Source: Pseudonocardia sp. (GTDB lineage Bacteria; Actinomycetota; Actinomycetes; Mycobacteriales; Pseudonocardiaceae). From it: DNA of 27,355 bases. Shown here one piece after another: positions 6,385 to 15,800 of this stretch. The stretch is from contig JASLAP010000341.1 of the NCBI GenBank assembly GCA_030147065.1, forward strand, positions 1-27,355, given 5' to 3'. Position 1 is the first letter of the stretch, and every line of letters starts with the position of its first letter. The notes beneath the pieces are model-generated. The model searched no databases and was not told the DNA's origin. It worked only from the letters and a program-made list of their open reading frames with translations. The position numbers were made by a program, and so were the translations under genes.

Positions 6385-8133
6385 ATGTCCGCACTGGAGA
6401 CGTTCCACTACCACGCCGCCGAGGACGCCGGCCGCGACCGGGCCGAGTCCCGCTCGCCGGAGTCGTTCCGCGAGGAGCTGCCCGCCGGCGTCGACGCCGG
6501 GGCCGCGACCACCCCGTTCACCAGTGACGAAGCCGCGGCCCGGTACTACCTCGACGAGCTCCTCCAGCTCGACGACCGCCCCGCGCTGCGGTCGGTGGTC
6601 GAGCCCGAGCGCCCGGAACGGGTGCCAGCCCTGGTCGTGCAGAGCGAGCAGGACCTGCGGTCGCTGGGCACCCGCCAGGTGCGGTTCGGGCAGACCCACC
6701 GCAGCATCCCGGTGTTCGGGTCGGCCGCGGTCGTCGAGCTCACCCCGGCCCGCGAGCTGGTGAGCGTGAGCGCCCAGCTCGACGAGGTCACCGGGGTCGA
6801 CCCGGTCGAGTCGCTGAGCCGCGCCGACGCCCTGGCCCGGGTCGAGGAGTACACCGGCAGGGGCATCCCGGCCGAGGCCGGTGTGGCGGGCGGGCTCACC
6901 TTCTACAAGGACGAGGACTCTCAGGCCTGGCACCTGGCGTGGCTGTTCCCCGGGCTGCCCGCCGCGCCGCCCGCGGGCGGCGCGGAGACCCCCGACGACG
7001 CGCTGGACGGGCACGGGCTCGGCCGGCGCCCGGTCCCGGTCAGCTTCACCTACCTGGTCGACGCGCACGACGGCGCGATCCTCTTCCACTACAGCGCGGT
7101 GCCGACGGCCCTGCCGACCCCGGCCCGCTGCACCGGCGTCGACGAGAACGAGGACCAGCAGACGTTCTTCGGCGAGCTGGTCGGCGCCACCGGCACGGCC
7201 TGCCGGCTGGCCGACCCGCTGCGCTCTGTCCGCACCTACGACCTGCAGTTCGCCGACATCGACTCCGACCCGCCGCTGCCCGCGCAGCCGGTCGGGGCCG
7301 CCGGCAGCGACTACGGCACGACCAACCGCGCCGCCGTCTCCGCGCACGTCAACGCCTCGCGCGTGCAGGACTTCTACAAGGTCGTCCTGCAGCGCGACGG
7401 CATCGACGACCAGGGCATGGCACTCCTGTCGCAGGTCAACACGACGGCCGCGTCGATGGAGCCGCCGCCCGGCCTGCTCAACGCGTTCTGGTGGCAGGGG
7501 AAGATGTGGTACGGCCAGATCCAGCGGGGCGGGCGGCTGATCAGCCTGTCCCGGTTCCTGGACGTCATCGCCCACGAGCTCACCCACGGCGTCATCGACG
7601 CCACCTCGCAGCTGGTCTACGCGACCCAGTCCGGCGCGCTCAACGAGTCCTTCGCCGACATCGCCGGCGTCATCATCAACAACTGGTACACCGCGCCGGA
7701 CCGGCACGACGTCGACACCTGGACCTGGGAGATCGGGCCCGGCCTGCGCCCGGACGGGCGCCCGCTGCGCGACTTCGCCGACCCCGCCCGGCTCGGTCAC
7801 CCCGACCACATGGACCGCTTCCGCGCCCTGCGCCCCGGCGAGCTCCCGCACAACGGCAACGACCAGGGCTGGGTGCACGTCAACAGCAACATCCACAACA
7901 AGGCCGTGCACAACCTGCTCACCCTGACCGGGGGCGGGCAGCGCATCCTCACCGTCGAGGACGTCGCGGTGCTGACCTACCTGGGGATGGCCCGCCTCGC
8001 CCCGCGCGCCACCTTCACCGACGCGCTGCAGGCCGTCGTGGACGTCGCCCAGACCTACTTCGGCGGCGACGCGCGCAAGAAGGAGATCATCGACGCGATC
8101 CGCGAGGCCTACCGCCTCGTCGGCATCGGCTGA
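6385..8133 (+). CDS. M4 family (thermolysin-like) metalloprotease without signal peptide
   Basis: The 582-residue protein has an N-terminal FTP/PepSY-like propeptide region (about 40-240) and a thermolysin catalytic domain. Zinc ligands and catalytic residues are all visible: HELTH (His397, Glu398, His401), the third ligand Glu421 in NESFADIAG exactly 24 residues after the first His as in thermolysin, and a His498 in GWVHVNSN at the place of thermolysin His231. The N-terminus (MSALETFHYHAAEDAGRDRA) is hydrophilic: there is no Sec or Tat signal, so the enzyme probably acts in the cytoplasm, in contrast to most M4 proteases. GGGAGGA (6373-6379) is 5 bases before the ATG. It is the first gene of a five-gene run; the propeptide suggests that it is made as a zymogen, perhaps matured by a neighbouring protease. 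Confidence 0.92.
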   Translation: MSALETFHYHAAEDAGRDRAESRSPESFREELPAGVDAGAATTPFTSDEAAARYYLDELLQLDDRPALRSVVEPERPERVPALVVQSEQDLRSLGTRQVRFGQTHRSIPVFGSAAVVELTPARELVSVSAQLDEVTGVDPVESLSRADALARVEEYTGRGIPAEAGVAGGLTFYKDEDSQAWHLAWLFPGLPAAPPAGGAETPDDALDGHGLGRRPVPVSFTYLVDAHDGAILFHYSAVPTALPTPARCTGVDENEDQQTFFGELVGATGTACRLADPLRSVRTYDLQFADIDSDPPLPAQPVGAAGSDYGTTNRAAVSAHVNASRVQDFYKVVLQRDGIDDQGMALLSQVNTTAASMEPPPGLLNAFWWQGKMWYGQIQRGGRLISLSRFLDVIAHELTHGVIDATSQLVYATQSGALNESFADIAGVIINNWYTAPDRHDVDTWTWEIGPGLRPDGRPLRDFADPARLGHPDHMDRFRALRPGELPHNGNDQGWVHVNSNIHNKAVHNLLTLTGGGQRILTVEDVAVLTYLGMARLAPRATFTDALQAVVDVAQTYFGGDARKKEIIDAIREAYRLVGIG

Positions 8134-8134
8134 G

Positions 8135-8156
8135 CCCCTCCGACGACGAGGAGGGG
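8135..8156 (+). promoter_or_regulatory. Hairpin covering the ribosome binding site of the S8 protease gene
   Basis: CCCCTCC (8135-8141) pairs perfectly with GGAGGGG (8150-8156) across an 8-base loop. The GGAGG used to start the next gene (ATG 8165) lies inside the stem, directly after the M4 stop codon. If it folds, initiation of the S8 gene would depend on ribosomes arriving from the M4 gene or on another opening signal. Confidence 0.5.
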
Positions 8157-8164
8157 GACTCCCG

Positions 8165-9760
8165 ATGACGACGGCACGCGACGCGATCACCACCGCCACC
8201 CTGGTCCGGCCGGGCACCACGACAGCGCCCGCGCGGTTCGCCCTGCAGCTCCGACCCGGCCAGGATCCCGACCGGCAGGCCGGGCGGGTGCGCGAGGCCC
8301 TCGCCCCGCTCGCCACCGCGGTCGGGCCGCTCTCCGCGCTCGACCCCGACGTCCTGGTGGTCGAGCTGCCGGATCGGTCCTTCGGCCCCGACGCCCCGGC
8401 GGCGTTCGTCGCCGCGCACGAGCTGCGCGAGCGGTTCGACGTGGCCGCGGCCGAGCCCGACCTGCCCACGGCGTTCTTCCCCGAGGACGAGGAGCTGGGC
8501 GGCGGGGACGTGCACCGGGAGAGCGTCGAGGCGTTCCCGCCGGGGTGCTGGGCGCCCGAGGATCCGACCCTGGGCACCGACCCGCGGTGGGCGCTGAAGG
8601 CCATGCGGGTGCCGGAGGCGTGGGAGTTCTCCGCGGGGCAGCGGCGGCCGGCCCGCGGCGCCGGCGTGGTGGTCGCCCAGCCCGACACCGGTGTCACCGC
8701 CCACCCGGAGCTCACCGGGGTCACCCGGGCGGGCGGCTGGGACGTCCTCGACGGCGACGCCGACCCGACCGATCCGCTCGGCGCGGGCAGCCCGGGGCAC
8801 GGCACGGCCACCGCCAGCGTCCTGCTCTCCCCCGGGTCCCTGGTCGTCGCCGGCACCGCCCCGCGGGCCCGGCACCTGCCGATCCGGGCGGTCGAGAGCG
8901 TGGTCCGGATCAGCCAGGTGTCGGTCGCCCGGGCGATCGACTGGGCGGTGGACAACGGCGCCCACGTCATCACCATGAGCCTCGGGGGCCTCCCGTCGTT
9001 CGCGCTGCACCGGGCGCTGCGCCGGGCGGTCGTGTCCGACGTCGTCGTGCTGGCGGCGGCGGGCAACTGCGTGCGGACGGTCGTGTGGCCCGCCCGCTAC
9101 GACGACTGCCTCGCGGTGGCCGGGACGAACGTCCGCAGCGAGCCGTGGCGGGGCAGCTGCCGGGGCGGTGCGGTGGACATCGCGGCGCCGGCCGAGAACG
9201 TCCTGCGGGCGCGGACCGGGGTCCCGGCCGCCGGTCAGGGCCAGGGCACCAGCTTCGCGGTCGCGATGACCGCTGGCGTGGCCGCGCTGTGGCTGGCCCA
9301 CCACGAGCGGCCCGCGCTGGTGACCGCCGCGCACGCGCGCGGCGAGACGCTCCAGTTGATGTTCCGGCGCCTGCTGCGCGCCACCGCGCGGCGCCCGGCC
9401 GGCTGGGACACGGCCGGGATGGGCGCCGGCATCGTCGACGCCCGCGCGCTGCTCGCCGCCGACCTCGACCTCGGCCGGGGGCAGGAGGGCGTCGCCCCGC
9501 CCGCCGGTGCGGGCTCGGTCGAGTCGCTGGTCGCCGAGGTGTTCGGGACCGACGCCGTCGACGAGCACCTCGACTGGCAGCGCTTCGGGCCCGAGATCGC
9601 GACCGCCGTCCTGCGGACGCGGCTGCCGGCCCGCGGCCCGCTCCCGGAGGGCCGGCCCACCGCCGTCACCGAGCACCTGGCCACCGCGGTGGAGAACCCG
9701 GTGCTGCGCGCGCAGCTGGGCCTGCCCACGGTCCCGCAACGGGCGGGCACCCCGCGATGA
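8165..9760 (+). CDS. S8 family (subtilisin-like) serine protease without signal peptide
   Basis: The 531-residue protein has a subtilase catalytic domain from about residue 140 to 390 with the full set: Asp174 in VVVAQPDTGV, His212 in GHGTATASVL, oxyanion Asn301 in AAAGNC, and Ser363 in GQGTSFAVAMTAGVAALW. Residues 1-130 form a hydrophilic N-terminal region with an inhibitor-like alpha/beta pattern, so a cytoplasmic enzyme is expected. Residues about 390-531 are a family-specific tail with a duplicated helical look and unknown role. The gene is 31 bases after the M4 gene and its ribosome binding site is in a hairpin. Presence of an intact triad suggests a working protease; in this operon it may activate or be activated by the other proteases. 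Confidence 0.92.
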   Translation: MTTARDAITTATLVRPGTTTAPARFALQLRPGQDPDRQAGRVREALAPLATAVGPLSALDPDVLVVELPDRSFGPDAPAAFVAAHELRERFDVAAAEPDLPTAFFPEDEELGGGDVHRESVEAFPPGCWAPEDPTLGTDPRWALKAMRVPEAWEFSAGQRRPARGAGVVVAQPDTGVTAHPELTGVTRAGGWDVLDGDADPTDPLGAGSPGHGTATASVLLSPGSLVVAGTAPRARHLPIRAVESVVRISQVSVARAIDWAVDNGAHVITMSLGGLPSFALHRALRRAVVSDVVVLAAAGNCVRTVVWPARYDDCLAVAGTNVRSEPWRGSCRGGAVDIAAPAENVLRARTGVPAAGQGQGTSFAVAMTAGVAALWLAHHERPALVTAAHARGETLQLMFRRLLRATARRPAGWDTAGMGAGIVDARALLAADLDLGRGQEGVAPPAGAGSVESLVAEVFGTDAVDEHLDWQRFGPEIATAVLRTRLPARGPLPEGRPTAVTEHLATAVENPVLRAQLGLPTVPQRAGTPR

Positions 9761-9799
9761 CCGCCGTCAACCGTCCGCACCGACCGGATCGAGGGTGAG

Positions 9800-10828
9800 A
9801 TGGACCGTGGGATCGATCTGAGCCAGGTGTTCCGGGACGAGGCCGTGCGCGCCGAGTTCCTCGACCGCTTCACCGAGCTCGCCGATCGGGCGCGGGCCCG
9901 GACCGGCGGTCTGGAGGGTCTCGAAGGCGGCCCCGACATGGATGTCGACACCGCGGCCGACGTCGCCGAGGAGATGGCCGAGGGGGTGTACGAGCCGGGG
10001 TCGAACCCCGGGCTGGAAGCGATCGTCGAGCGCTTCACCCGCCCGGTCTACCTCGTCCAGCAGTCCAGCTTCACCCTGCCCCCCGACGACTTCCCGAGCA
10101 GCGAGGAGATCCACTCGCGGCTGACCAAGGCGAAGGGGTCGCTGGAGGCCCGGCTGCCCAGCACCGGCCGCATCGACGTCCGCAACCACCGGCTCGACTG
10201 GGTCGGCACCGGCTGGATGGTGGCCCCGGACCTCATGGTCACGAACCGGCACGTGGCCGGCGAGTTCGCCACCGCGGTCGACGGCACCTTCGCGTTCCGG
10301 CAGAACGCCGGCCGGCCGCCGGTGCGGGCGTCGGTCGACTGGCGCCGCGAGTACGACCGTCCCGAGGAGTCCCGGTTCCGCATCCGGGAGGTGCTCTGGA
10401 TGGAGCCGGACGACTCGGTCGACGTCGCGCTCCTGCGCGTCGACGGCACGAACGAGGACGGGGAGGAACTGCCGCCCCCGGTGGAGCTGATGACGCGCGT
10501 GGAGGTCGACGAGGCCGGGGTCGGGTCGTGGCTCGCGGTCGTCGGCTACCCCGCGTTCGACAGCCGCAACAACGCCGCCGACCAGCAACGGATCTTCGAC
10601 GGCGTCTACAACCACAAGCGGCTGGCCCCGGGCCAGGTCACCGCGCTGGTCGGGACCGAGCTGCTGCACCACGACAGCACCACCCTCGGCGGCAACTCCG
10701 GGTCTCTGATCGTCGACCTGGCCAGCGGCAAGGCCGTCGGCCTGCACTTCGGGGGGATCGAGGGCGTCCGCAACGAGGCCGTGCAGGCCCCGCGGGTGCA
10801 TCGGGCGCTGCGACGGTTCCTGGGCTGA
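9800..10828 (+). CDS. Trypsin-like (S1-type) serine protease with helical N-terminus
   Basis: The 342-residue protein has a charged helical N-terminal region (about 1-90) and a chymotrypsin-fold protease. The catalytic triad is visible: His151 in VTNRHVAGEF, Asp208 in DDSVDVALLRV, Ser300 in TLGGNSGSLIV. There is no signal peptide, so it should be cytoplasmic. GAGGGTG (9791-9797) precedes the ATG. It starts 39 bases after the S8 stop codon and ends 7 bases before the next gene, so it is cotranscribed. RPVYLVQQSSFTLPPDDFP before the protease core may be a linker or an autoinhibitory segment that runs through the active site before activation (inference). Confidence 0.9.
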   Translation: MDRGIDLSQVFRDEAVRAEFLDRFTELADRARARTGGLEGLEGGPDMDVDTAADVAEEMAEGVYEPGSNPGLEAIVERFTRPVYLVQQSSFTLPPDDFPSSEEIHSRLTKAKGSLEARLPSTGRIDVRNHRLDWVGTGWMVAPDLMVTNRHVAGEFATAVDGTFAFRQNAGRPPVRASVDWRREYDRPEESRFRIREVLWMEPDDSVDVALLRVDGTNEDGEELPPPVELMTRVEVDEAGVGSWLAVVGYPAFDSRNNAADQQRIFDGVYNHKRLAPGQVTALVGTELLHHDSTTLGGNSGSLIVDLASGKAVGLHFGGIEGVRNEAVQAPRVHRALRRFLG

Positions 10829-10835
10829 TGCCGCC

Positions 10836-12866
10836 ATGACCGTGACCGAGGAGCCGGCGACGGCGGCCTGGTGGGAGGGTCGGGGCACCGACTGGACCCG
10901 GGGCGATCCGGGGCGGGTGGCCGACGTCCTGGCGGCGGCGTACCCGGAGGCGTCGACGATCCGGCGACTGACCGGGGCGGCCGGGATCGCCTGGACCGCG
11001 CCCACCGGCCCGGCCCGCGATGCCTGGGTCCGCGCGCTGGTCCGGGCCGCCGGCGACGGTCTGGTGCTCGACCTGATGGCGCAGGTCCTGCTGGACGACG
11101 CGAGCGAGGCGTTCCAGCCGCTGCTCAGCGGGCTGCTCGGCGACCGGCTCGGCATGGTCAACGCCCGCATCGCGCTGCGGCACGGGCTCCCGCCCCCGCC
11201 GCCCGACGGGCCCGACGCGGTCGTCCGGAGCCTGGAGGACGCGCCGGTCGCCCCCGGCGACGAGCCGACCAGCGGCCTGGAGGCGATCACCGCGGTGACT
11301 GCGGGCCTGGAGGACCCGCGGGCGCAGGTGCAGGCGCTGCTCGACGCGATGCGGCGCACGGCGCGGATCGAGATCGGCGGGCTGGCTCGCGGCACCGGCT
11401 TCCTGGTCGGGCCCGACCTGTTGCTGACTGCGGCCCACGTCATCGACCCGCGGAGATGGCCGCCCGACCCGCGCCCGGACGTCGTCGCCCGGTTCGACTT
11501 CGGGCTGCAGCCCGGCCGCAGCCTCGCCGAGACCGGCGTGGTCGTGCCCGTCGTCGATTTCGTCACCGCGAGCCTGCCCACCGCGGGCGAGGCCGACGGC
11601 AGTGCGGGCGAGGCGGACGCCCCGGCCGACCGGCTCGACTTCGCGCTGGTGCGGCTCGGGTTCCCGGTCCCCGACCCCGCGGCCACCGGCGTCGAGGCGC
11701 CGCGGCGCGGCTGCTACCCCGTGGACCCGACCGAGTACGACTTCGCCCGCAGCCCGCTGCTGTTCATCGTGCAGCACCCGCTCGGTCAGACCCAGCGGGT
11801 CACCTGGATCCGCTCCGCGCCCGCGCCGAACCCGGCGCGCACCCGCATCCGCTACGGCGCCAACACCCTCGCCGGGTCCTCCGGGTCGCCGGTGGTCGAC
11901 ATCCAGGGCCGGCTCGTCGCCCTGCACCACTACTCCGAGCGCGGCCGCAACCAGGGGGTGCCGCTGTCGGCGATCGCCCGGGCGCTGCGGGACACCGGGC
12001 ACGGGGCGCTGTTCCGGCCGACCGGCAACGGCCACCGCCCGCCGGCGGCGCCGGACCCGGTCGACGTCGACCCGTTCCTGGTGACGACGGTGCAGGGCCG
12101 GCCGTTCGTCAACCGGGCCAACCTGCGCAGCCGGATCCGGGACATGGCGTGCGGCGGGAACGCCGGCCGGCTGCTCACCGTCCGGGGCGACAGCGGCAGC
12201 GGGGTGTCGTACTCCTACGTGCTGCTCTCGCACGTCGCGCACCGGTCGAAGTTGTCGGCGTCCCTGCGGGCCGCGGCTCCCGACGGGCTCGCCGCCGTGC
12301 GGCTGGACCTGCGCGACTACGTCGGGTTCGACATCGACGAGCGCCGTGAGCGCATCGTGCGCGACGTCCTGGTCGGGCTCGACCTGCCGCACACCGACCA
12401 GTCGCTCGCCCAGACCGCGCGCAGCATCGCGACCTTCCGGATCGCGCTGGCCGCTGGGCTGCGCGACTCGCCCCGCCAGTGGTGGATCTTCGTCGACGGG
12501 CTGGACCACCTGGTGGCGATCCGCCAGGGCGACCTCGACGAACTGATCCACGCCCTGGTCCAGGTCGCCGACGACCCGCAGGTCCCGCTGCGGCTCGTGC
12601 TGGCCGGTCGGGAGGCCGAGGAGTTCGCCGCGGAACGCTCGCTGTGGGTGGAGCAGGACACCGCCATCGGGCTGGCCCGCGGCGAGGTCGAGGCGTGGTT
12701 CCGCGAGCGCGCCCGCGAGGAGCGGCGGGTCCTCGACGAGCCGGCGCTCGCCGCCGCGATGGGCGCGCTGTTCCCGGACGGCCAGCCGCTGCCCGAACCC
12801 CGCCGGCTCGCCGCGCACCTGCCGAAGCGGCTGCTCGACCTGCTGGAGGCCTCCGGTGGACCGTGA
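10836..12866 (+). CDS. EAD1-like + trypsin-like protease + degenerate P-loop NTPase protein
   Basis: The 676-residue protein has three parts. Residues about 23-115 resemble an effector-associated domain (EAD1, a small helical homotypic adaptor), with VADVLAAAYPEASTIRRL and LDLMAQVLLDDASEAF. Residues about 180-390 are a trypsin-fold protease: His201 in LLTAAHVID, Asp268 in DRLDFALVRL, Ser349 in AGSSGSPVVD. Residues about 405-670 form an NTPase-like module with GDSGSGVSYSY at 451-461, where the Walker A Lys is replaced by Val457, and a Walker B-like WWIFVDGLDHL (Asp554). So it probably binds a partner or nucleotide weakly rather than hydrolysing ATP. It lies 7 bases after the S1 protease and overlaps the STAND gene by 11 bases. 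I infer that it is the effector recruited by the EAD of the STAND protein. Confidence 0.85.
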   Translation: MTVTEEPATAAWWEGRGTDWTRGDPGRVADVLAAAYPEASTIRRLTGAAGIAWTAPTGPARDAWVRALVRAAGDGLVLDLMAQVLLDDASEAFQPLLSGLLGDRLGMVNARIALRHGLPPPPPDGPDAVVRSLEDAPVAPGDEPTSGLEAITAVTAGLEDPRAQVQALLDAMRRTARIEIGGLARGTGFLVGPDLLLTAAHVIDPRRWPPDPRPDVVARFDFGLQPGRSLAETGVVVPVVDFVTASLPTAGEADGSAGEADAPADRLDFALVRLGFPVPDPAATGVEAPRRGCYPVDPTEYDFARSPLLFIVQHPLGQTQRVTWIRSAPAPNPARTRIRYGANTLAGSSGSPVVDIQGRLVALHHYSERGRNQGVPLSAIARALRDTGHGALFRPTGNGHRPPAAPDPVDVDPFLVTTVQGRPFVNRANLRSRIRDMACGGNAGRLLTVRGDSGSGVSYSYVLLSHVAHRSKLSASLRAAAPDGLAAVRLDLRDYVGFDIDERRERIVRDVLVGLDLPHTDQSLAQTARSIATFRIALAAGLRDSPRQWWIFVDGLDHLVAIRQGDLDELIHALVQVADDPQVPLRLVLAGREAEEFAAERSLWVEQDTAIGLARGEVEAWFRERAREERRVLDEPALAAAMGALFPDGQPLPEPRRLAAHLPKRLLDLLEASGGP

Positions 12867-15800
12867 CCAGGCACTGTCCATCCTGGACGAGTCCCGGCGC
12901 GCCGAGCAGCTCGTCGGGTCGGACCTGACCGCGCGGCTCGCCCTGCTGGCGACCTTCGACCCGCAGCGGCTCGGCGACGACCCCGCCGCGGACGACGTCG
13001 TGCGCCTGCTCAGCCGGCAGCTGCCCGCCCGCGACGGCCACCAGGTGGCGATGCTGGACGACCGCTGGCGGATCGAGGCGGTCGCCGCGCTGCTGCGCGA
13101 GGGCGGGCCGGCCCTGCTCCGCCGCGTGCGCGCCGGCGTCGAGGCCCATCACGACTCCCCGTTGCAGCGGATGATGGACGCCTTCGTCGACGGCCGCCGG
13201 CTGCCCGTGGACATGACCGACGAGAACGACCTGCTGGCCGCCCTGGAGGTCTGGCGGTGGGCGAGCGAGGCGCTGGCGCGCGCCCAACTCACCGGAACGG
13301 TGTCGATCGAGCCGGGCCGCGACGTCGTCGAGAGCCGGTTGGCGCTGCTCGACGTCACCCGGGCGGTCCGCCGCCTCGCCGACGCCGGGTGCGTCGGCCG
13401 GGAGCGGGAGCTCAAGCAGCTGCACGCCTACCGGCTGACCGCGGCGCTGCCCCCCGGCCTCGGCGGCGAGCCGGCGATGGTTGTCCACGGCATCGGCGGC
13501 ATCGGCAAGTCGACGCTGGTCGCGCGGTTCGTGGTGGACCTGCTCGGGGCCGTCGAGCGGGGCGAGCCGATGGCGTGGGCCTACCTCGACCTGGACCGGC
13601 CCTCGCTGTCGTCGGGAGACCCGGCGGTCGTGCTGAACGACGTCGTCCGGCAGATCGGCGCGCAGTTCCCGGACCACCGGCGGGTGCTGGAGCACAGCCG
13701 CGACGTCGCGCACCGCCGGACGAAGGGCGCCGGGCTGGAGGCCTCCGACACCGCCGCCTCCTACCGGCAGCGGGTCGCCGGGTTCGCCTCGGCGATGCGC
13801 TCGATCGGCGTCGGGTCGCTGGTGGTCGTGCTGGACACGGTCGAGGAGCTGGAGCGCACCGCCCCGGCGCGGGCGGCCGACCTGGACGACCTGTTCGCTG
13901 CCTGGGCCGGTGAGCTGCCCCGGTTCCGGCTCGTCGTGGCCGGCCGCCGGGTACCGGCGGTGTTCGTGGACCCGCAGCGCCCGGACCGGCAGCTGCACCT
14001 GCTGCCGCTCGACGACGACGCGGCCGGCGCGCTGCTGCGGTTCTTCGTCCAGCGGTCGCCGCAGCCGCCGGCGCACCGGATCGACGACGCCCTCGTCCAG
14101 CAGGTCGTGGGGCTCGTCGGGGGGATCCCACTGACCCTGCGCCTGGCAGCCGACGTCCTCGTCCGGGAGGGGGAGGCCGCGGTCACCGACGCCGCGGCGC
14201 GCGCCCGGGCCGTCGACCGGGTGCGGGAGGAGTTCGTCCGCGGGTTCCTCTACCAGCGGATCCTCGGCCACGTCCGGGCCCGCGATCCGGCGCGCACGGC
14301 CGAGCTGCGCCAGGTCGCGCGGGCCGCACTGGTGCTGCGGTGGATCACCCCGGCGCTGGTCGGGCGGGTGCTGCTGCCCGTTGCGGCGCAGACGTCCGCG
14401 GCGAACGACGTGTTCGACGAGCTGGGGTCGGAGGTGGCGCTCGTCGAGCGCGACGGCGACGTGCTGCGGCTGCGCGAGGAGCTGCGCGGCCCGGCGCTGG
14501 CGGCGCTGCGGCTGGACGACCCGCAGCTGGTCGAGCAGGTGCACCAGCGGGCCGCGGCGTTCTTCGCGGCCGAGCCGGGTGCGGCGGCGACCGTCGAGTT
14601 CGCCTACCACCGCATCGCGCTGGGCGACCCGGTCACCGGGTTCGGACCGGACGTGCTGCGCGGGCTCCTGCCTTCCCTGGCCGACCTGCCGGAGGCGGCC
14701 GCGGTGCTGGTCCGGCGCGCGGTCGACGACCCCGCCGTGCTGCCCGCGGCCCGCGACCGCGCCGCCCGGGAACGCGCGGTGCTCGCCGAGGCCGACGCCG
14801 CGCTGCGCAACGGCGAGACCCGGCGGGCGGGCGAGCTGCTGGCCGGGGCCACCGACCGCCCCGAGGGGACCGAGCTGCACCGGCTCGATTCGCGGCTCGC
14901 GGAGAGCCGGGGCGACCTGGCCGAGGCCGTGGCCGCGGCCCGCCGCGACCTCGCGGCCGCGACCGTCTCCGGCGGGGCCACCCGCGTCGCCGCGGCCGGG
15001 GTGCGGCTCGCCGGGCTGCTCGAGCGGCAGGGCCGCCCCGACGAGGCCGGGTCGGTGCTGCAGGAGACCTCCGACGCGCCGCTGCTGGCCGCCCGCCCCG
15101 AGCTCCGGCTCGAACTGCTGCTCAACCGGCTCACCCTGCTCGAACGGGCCGGGCACCTGGACGACGGGCTGCGCTGGAGGCTGGGCCTGGAGGTCCGGGC
15201 GCTCGTGCAGCGCAGCGGCCCGCGGGCGGTGACCGCGCACACCGCGCTGGCCCGGCTGCTCGCCGCCGCGCTGGGCCGGGAGGAGCCGGAACGGATCCGG
15301 CAGGCCGCCCGGCTGGTCGGCCTCGGCCACGAGGAGGACCGGCGGCGGGTGCTGGTCCTGGTCGCCGCGCTGGCCGCGTGGGACAGCGCCCCGCCGGAGC
15401 CGGGCCGGCTGGCCCGGCTGTGCGGGCTGCCCATCGACGGCTCGGAGCCCGGCGACGTCCGGCGCGCCTGGACCGTGCTCGCCGGCCTGGGCACCGACGC
15501 GGGGCTCCTGCTCGAACGCCTGTGGAGCGGGGCGCCACCCCCGGAGCCGGTCCGCGAGGCCCTCCGGATGATCTACCTGTGGTGGGGCCTGGCGGCGGAG
15601 CCCGACGGCCCCGGCGACGACCGCGCGACCCACTTCCTCGCCGAGCGGCCGCTGGACTGGTCGCGCCCGGAGACGCTCGACCTGGAGGACGTGGTGCTGA
15701 CCGCCTACCCGTCCCCGACCGAGGTGCACATGCTGGCCGACCGCGCCGGGCTCGACCCGGCCAGCATCAGCTGGTCGACCACCAGCCGTCGGATCACCCG

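Noticed and set aside
6313..12881. Long minus-strand frames over the M4, S8 and EAD-trypsin genes
   Set aside because: Same reason; the antisense translations are Arg/Gly/Val-rich without domains, while the plus-strand frames have intact catalytic motifs.
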